Positions 60,676-64,000 of a DNA stretch of 64,000 nucleotides are shown here, in pieces. A program made the position numbers and the translations under genes. The notes beneath the pieces were generated by a model. It was not told where the DNA came from and ran no database searches. It saw only the letters and a list, made by a program, of their open reading frames with translations. Source of the stretch: Chitinophaga pinensis DSM 2588 (GTDB taxonomy: Bacteria; Bacteroidota; Bacteroidia; Chitinophagales; Chitinophagaceae); contig NC_013132.1 in the NCBI RefSeq assembly GCF_000024005.1, positions 7,434,001 through 7,498,000 on the forward strand. The letters are read 5' to 3'. Each line of letters begins with the position of its first letter. Within the stretch, counting starts at the first letter, position 1.

Positions 60676-61791
60676 ATGAAACAATTGTTAATCATAATGA
60701 GCCTGGCATACTGTGCAAGTTGTCAGTCCGCCGGGACTGGCACTCATACAGACAGTACCGCCAACACTCATTTAGTAGACACGATCAAGCCAGACGAAAA
60801 ACTATATGACATGAATGTGGCGGCAATAAAAAAACACATGGAGCTGCAGAAGCACCTGGAAGATGAAAACAACCGGACCAATTATACAGACGCAGATGTA
60901 GATATTGCCATCCCCCTCCTGGCTGAAGCCTTGAAAGAAAAGAAGTTTGTGCAGCCCTCCAATGAGGCGTTTCAGCAAAAGATCCGTAGTCTCTTTGGCG
61001 ATCAGGTATTACAGGCTAACTATTGTGGCGTAAAGCAACACGACAAATTCTATACTTTGCTGGCGAAAGAGCACGGAGATGAATTTGATTATACGGAAGA
61101 CAATATCATGGTCTCCAAAGAGAACAATTTCCTCTTCTCGATGCCATTCCTGGGTGATTTTGTCACTTTCACTGATAATATACATTATAAGATCAACCTT
61201 TCCCAGGTACTGGTAGCAAGAAACCGTTACCTGCTGAATGACAGCAAAGCGGACCTGGCATACCTCCTGGCAGAAGATACCCTTTTCATCAAAAGCCTGG
61301 TACTGCGCTTCGGATATACCGCCGACCAGAAACTGAATGATGTCGCAATGAATGACATCGGGAGATCAAATGACGAGGAGATCGCGAAAGTTTGTGAATA
61401 TATATTTGTAAAAGACTGTAAAGGACAATTGCAGATACGGGAAGGTCTGCTGCAATGGATCACCGATCATTCAGACGCGAATGAGAACAGCATGGCGCTG
61501 GCTATTTATGACTACGCCACCTCATTATATAGCAATGACGCCGCACGTAGCCTGAAAAACAATCCTAATACCTATTGGGATAAGGAACAAAAGCGGAAGA
61601 TAGCTGCTTATATTATCAATACCTGGATGCCATTAAATGAGAAATATGCAGCAGCGAATCCGGGTAAATGGTCAGTAGCGAATCTGATAGATAACCTGAA
61701 AGTATATGACCAGGGACTGGAAGAATATATCGCTAAGAATAATTATTTCTCGAAGGAATATCTGAAGAAGGAAATAGGCGCGAGGTTGTAA
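60676..61791 (+). CDS. Lipoprotein, candidate immunity protein for the DUF4280-GH19-peptidase effector
   Basis: The 371-residue protein has a lipoprotein signal, MKQLLIIMSLAYCASCQSAG, with the lipid Cys at about 16. The mature part is acidic and helical with a central segment FLFSMPFLGDFVTFTDNIHY and a second half of HEAT/TPR-like helices (AIYDYATSLYSNDAARSLKN, WMPLNEKYAAANPGKWSVAN). No known peptidase or glycosidase inhibitor family is recognised. It is the last gene of the VgrG operon and lies 24 bp after the effector. A periplasm-facing lipoprotein is what would be needed to block a cell-wall-degrading toxin. Confidence 0.65.
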   Translation: MKQLLIIMSLAYCASCQSAGTGTHTDSTANTHLVDTIKPDEKLYDMNVAAIKKHMELQKHLEDENNRTNYTDADVDIAIPLLAEALKEKKFVQPSNEAFQQKIRSLFGDQVLQANYCGVKQHDKFYTLLAKEHGDEFDYTEDNIMVSKENNFLFSMPFLGDFVTFTDNIHYKINLSQVLVARNRYLLNDSKADLAYLLAEDTLFIKSLVLRFGYTADQKLNDVAMNDIGRSNDEEIAKVCEYIFVKDCKGQLQIREGLLQWITDHSDANENSMALAIYDYATSLYSNDAARSLKNNPNTYWDKEQKRKIAAYIINTWMPLNEKYAAANPGKWSVANLIDNLKVYDQGLEEYIAKNNYFSKEYLKKEIGARL

Positions 61792-61814
61792 ATTCAGTCG
61801 CTCTATTAATCTGA

Positions 61815-61872
61815 AATATAAAACTCAGAGCTGATTGACCTTCCCAGTCAATCAGTCCTGAGTTTTATATTT
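61815..61872. terminator. Long bidirectional hairpin terminator closing the VgrG operon
   Basis: The arms AATATAAAACTCAG-ag-CTGATTGAC and GTCAATCAG-tc-CTGAGTTTTATATT pair over 23 bases with one 2-nt internal mismatch and a 7-nt loop. It lies between the convergent lipoprotein gene and the 138-residue gene. Confidence 0.88.
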
Positions 61873-61878
61873 TGTTGC

Positions 61879-62295
61879 CTATTCCATTGGCTCATCAAAT
61901 ATGATCGTGGACGATCTGCTTTGTGACAACAGACTTGTCAGAATCCCCTTAACCCTTTCACTACTAAAAATATGCTTCAACTCAGCTTTAAATTCTGATT
62001 CGTTGGCACAATTATAGGTAACCCCTTCGACTATATTATATACAGTAACAGGGTAAAGTGCTATACTATGTTCAATTTTTAAAAAGCTGAAAGAATAATT
62101 CCCCACAAATGGTGCATTAATTCTTATTACATAGGCTATTTTATCAGACGAACCGCGAGTTGGCATTAATTCCCCTGTTATGATCCGCTTAGTTCCTGCC
62201 TCCAGGAAATTAATCTGTTCTTTTAATATGTGTGCAGGAGTGACTACATTAGGAATATCATCAAAGACCGGCCAGAGATTATTATTACTATTCAT
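61879..62295 (-). CDS. Unknown 138-aa protein paired with the EEP nuclease gene
   Basis: The product has no signal peptide. It starts MNSNNNLWPVFDDIPNVVTP, continues AHILKEQINFLEAGTKRIIT, and has an alternating alpha/beta pattern (YVIRINAPFVGNYSFSFLKI, YPVTVYNIVEGVTYNCANES) with a final helix (LKHIFSSERVKGILTSLL). It starts 1 bp after the stop of the nuclease gene, so the two are surely coupled. I do not recognise the family. A partner or inhibitor of the nuclease is one possibility. Confidence 0.6.
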   Translation of the reverse strand: MNSNNNLWPVFDDIPNVVTPAHILKEQINFLEAGTKRIITGELMPTRGSSDKIAYVIRINAPFVGNYSFSFLKIEHSIALYPVTVYNIVEGVTYNCANESEFKAELKHIFSSERVKGILTSLLSQSRSSTIIFDEPME

Positions 62296-62296
62296 T

Positions 62297-63120
62297 TTAA
62301 ATATTGTTTAAATTAAATTCAATTGGTAAGTGATCACTTAACCCTTTTTTTATAACATTATTGTTATTTAATAAATTCACAGAACCTATCTGGGTTATAA
62401 TTTTTAAACTTGATTCATCGAACACATTTGCAAGTAATGATGGTCTCACCAGCACCTGATCAAACATATTCCAGCCAAAATCAACAGGCTTGTTTACCGG
62501 CTTGTAATATGTACCGTTAACATCTCCTTTCCCATATTCTCCGTAAAAGCTCCACATCGGATTATAGAAATAATTATAGGTTTTCTCCCTGACAATGCGG
62601 CTTCCTTTGCATGCGATTCTCTTATCAAATGTAGAATGCAGGCCGGTAGTTTGTATCATAGCATCCTGGAAGGGATTCATATTGAAGTCACCAATGACAA
62701 TTGTATGCTGATTTTTAGTTCTTTCTTCAATAAGATCGATAAAAGCTTTCGTTTCCGAAACAAATGCATTCTGATCATTTGTCTCAAAAACAACTTACTC
62801 GGAAAATGGAGGATAATAAAGTTAATGACGCTTCCCAACGACGACATATATTGCTTACAGGTAATGCGGTCATCATCATTTATTTCCTTCAATCTCTCCG
62901 GAGGAAAAGTGGTAAATAACACGGTAAATGTCGAAACGATAGGCTCATAGTAGAAATACTTTGGATGTTCTTTATTCAACCTTGAAAGCAGCACATCTGG
63001 ATCTAAGTTGCTTTCAACCAGAATTAGAAAATCAATGTTATTATGGATTGCAAACAATGAAACAGCATCATACATTTCGCTGTTATTCTTATTATTAATA
63101 TTCCAAAAGCCTACTTTCAT
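62297..63120 (-). pseudogene. Endonuclease/exonuclease/phosphatase (EEP) family protein, interrupted by a 1-nt frameshift
   Basis: The start is ATG 63118-63120 (MKVGFWNINNKNN). The first frame gives the EEP N-terminus (FWNIN; FLILVESNLD with the catalytic Glu) and LGSVINFIILHFPSKLF, then becomes nonsense. In the next frame the protein resumes as ETNDQNAFVSETKAFIDLIE and runs through TIVIGDFNMNPFQDAM (GDFN motif), WNMFDQVLVRP and GLSDHLPIEFNL (catalytic SDH) to the stop at 62297. One base is missing from the A5 run at 62786-62790 (T6 to T5 on the coding strand). All active-site residues of a Mg2+-dependent nuclease/phosphatase are kept. Decay is recent, or the shift is a sequencing error. Confidence 0.8.
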
Positions 63121-63297
63121 CCTGCAAATATGTATTTCCAAAAATATCCCTTTCTATATATCAAAAAGTGTATGATACAAGAATGAACAAAATGAACATC
63201 ACATGATAGCTCTTTCCGGAATGACTAATTTGCGCACTGAAATATCAAGTGTCAAATAAACAATAATAATTCCCTATCTTACTCCCAAATTCCGGTT

Positions 63298-64000
63298 ATG
63301 AAAAAGTTACTGACTGCCACCCTGCTATGCTTCAGCCTGTCGGCCGCTGCCCAGTTGAACGTCCATGTCCCCACCATCGATGAAGTAGGCGCCACCAGGC
63401 TTCCCGCTAACATAGCTCCCGTGCATGCCCCTTTTTCAGTACCGGCTTTTAAAAAACCCATATTCCCGAAATACACGATCACCATCAAGGGACAGGGAAG
63501 CGCACAAACAAAAGAGATCCAGCAGGCCATTGACGCCGTTAGCAAAAAAGGCGGCGGAACAGTTATCATACCTGCGGGCAACTGGCATTCAGGCCGTATC
63601 GCGTTGAAATCCAACGTCAATCTCCACCTGGAAGAAAACGCGGTACTGGAGTTCGGTGGAGAAATAAGAGATTATCTCCCTGTGGTCTTCACCCGTACGG
63701 AAGGGGTCGAGGTCATGTCTCTCGGCGCCTGTATCTATGCGAACGGACAACATAATATTGCCGTAACCGGCAAAGGGAAACTGGTTGGTCCGCCGGCCAA
63801 TTGTCCTGTCAGAAAACAGGTCATGCGCCAGGATGTGATAGAAAATGTCGTAGCTGCCAATAAACCGGTCTCGCAGCGGATATATGATGGCCATGATGGC
63901 GGTCCTGTGTACCTGCCAATGTTCGTTTCTGCCGTCAACTGTAAAAATGTTTATTTAGAGGGCTTGCAACTGGAAAATACCCCTTTCTGGAACATTGTCC
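63298..64000 (+). CDS. GH28 polygalacturonase family protein, partial (C-terminus beyond window)
   Basis: From the ATG at 63298, a signal peptide (MKKLLTATLLCFSLSAAA) leads into the GH28 entry region: TITIKGQGSAQTKEIQQAID with AVSKKGGGTVIIPAGNWHSG, then LKSNVNLHLEENAVLEFGGE, YLPVVFTRTEGVEVMSLGAC, IYANGQHNIAVTGKGKLVGP and LEGLQLENTPFWNIV at the window edge. GH28 enzymes are right-handed beta-helices that hydrolyse galacturonic-acid linkages in pectin. The catalytic Asp triad lies beyond the window. This is probably a plant-polysaccharide use gene, divergent from the EEP nuclease gene. Confidence 0.9.
   Translation, partial: MKKLLTATLLCFSLSAAAQLNVHVPTIDEVGATRLPANIAPVHAPFSVPAFKKPIFPKYTITIKGQGSAQTKEIQQAIDAVSKKGGGTVIIPAGNWHSGRIALKSNVNLHLEENAVLEFGGEIRDYLPVVFTRTEGVEVMSLGACIYANGQHNIAVTGKGKLVGPPANCPVRKQVMRQDVIENVVAANKPVSQRIYDGHDGGPVYLPMFVSAVNCKNVYLEGLQLENTPFWNIV

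Overview
The window looks like a chromosomal segment of a Bacteroidota bacterium, most likely a Chitinophaga-type member of the Chitinophagaceae. The reasons are: a PorP/SprF protein beside a giant protein with a gliding-type (type B) C-terminal sorting domain, which marks the type IX secretion system (T9SS); outer-membrane-beta-barrel and HisKA_2-type proteins of the usual Bacteroidota kinds; TAnnTTTG-like promoter elements; a Bacteroidota-style type VI (T6SS) VgrG island; and several carbohydrate-active enzymes (GH19, GH28, heparinase II/III-like, beta-helix). The genus is an inference from overall character, not from a marker gene.

Layout. 1-11 kb: a partial GH19 chitinase/endolysin, a TPR histidine kinase broken by a 1-nt frameshift, small secreted proteins, a DUF885 remnant, a DUF892 protein, a PEBP (YbhB-like) protein, a NUDIX hydrolase, a beta-helix protein and an unknown secreted protein. 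11-25.5 kb: one tight minus-strand cluster of six genes, namely a Gfo/Idh/MocA-type protein, two phage-tail-collar paralogues, a periplasmic-binding-protein-like protein without a signal peptide, a 3227-residue repeat adhesin with a T9SS type B sorting domain, and PorP/SprF. 26-31.5 kb: a desaturase strikingly like eukaryotic sphingolipid delta-4 desaturase, a complete IS4-family element sitting in a heptad-repeat array, a heparinase II/III-like protein and a PepSY-like secreted protein. 31.5-49 kb: mostly housekeeping and envelope genes (glycosyltransferases, methyltransferases, YhdH-type oxidoreductase with a divergent HxlR regulator, OmpA-like protein, tRNA-His, DUF445, TonB-receptor-like barrel, Pcm, phosphoglucomutase, PyrR-like phosphoribosyltransferase, a split Fe-S oxidoreductase pair, PaiB-like protein). 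49-62 kb: a more AT-rich flank leading into a T6SS VgrG operon. 62-64 kb: a frameshifted endonuclease/exonuclease/phosphatase gene with an unknown partner, and the start of a GH28 polygalacturonase.

The most interesting system is the VgrG operon at 52217-61791. Six genes are packed with gaps of 24 bp or less: VgrG; a DUF3289-type putative effector followed by an overlapping small lipoprotein; an unknown 260-residue protein; a 1297-residue protein with a PAAR-like DUF4280 N-terminus, Ig-like repeats, a GH19 domain and a C-terminal LAS-type metallopeptidase signature; and a second, larger lipoprotein. I read this as two effector-immunity modules loaded on one spike, the second being a peptidoglycan hydrolase that would cut both glycan and peptide. 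The second candidate system is the six-gene T9SS/tail-collar cluster.

Other signals not explained by genes are hairpin-forming AATTAAG heptad arrays placed between convergent genes at two loci, a structured palindromic block in the 700-bp gap upstream of the desaturase, and two homopolymer frameshifts that are either real inactivations or assembly errors.
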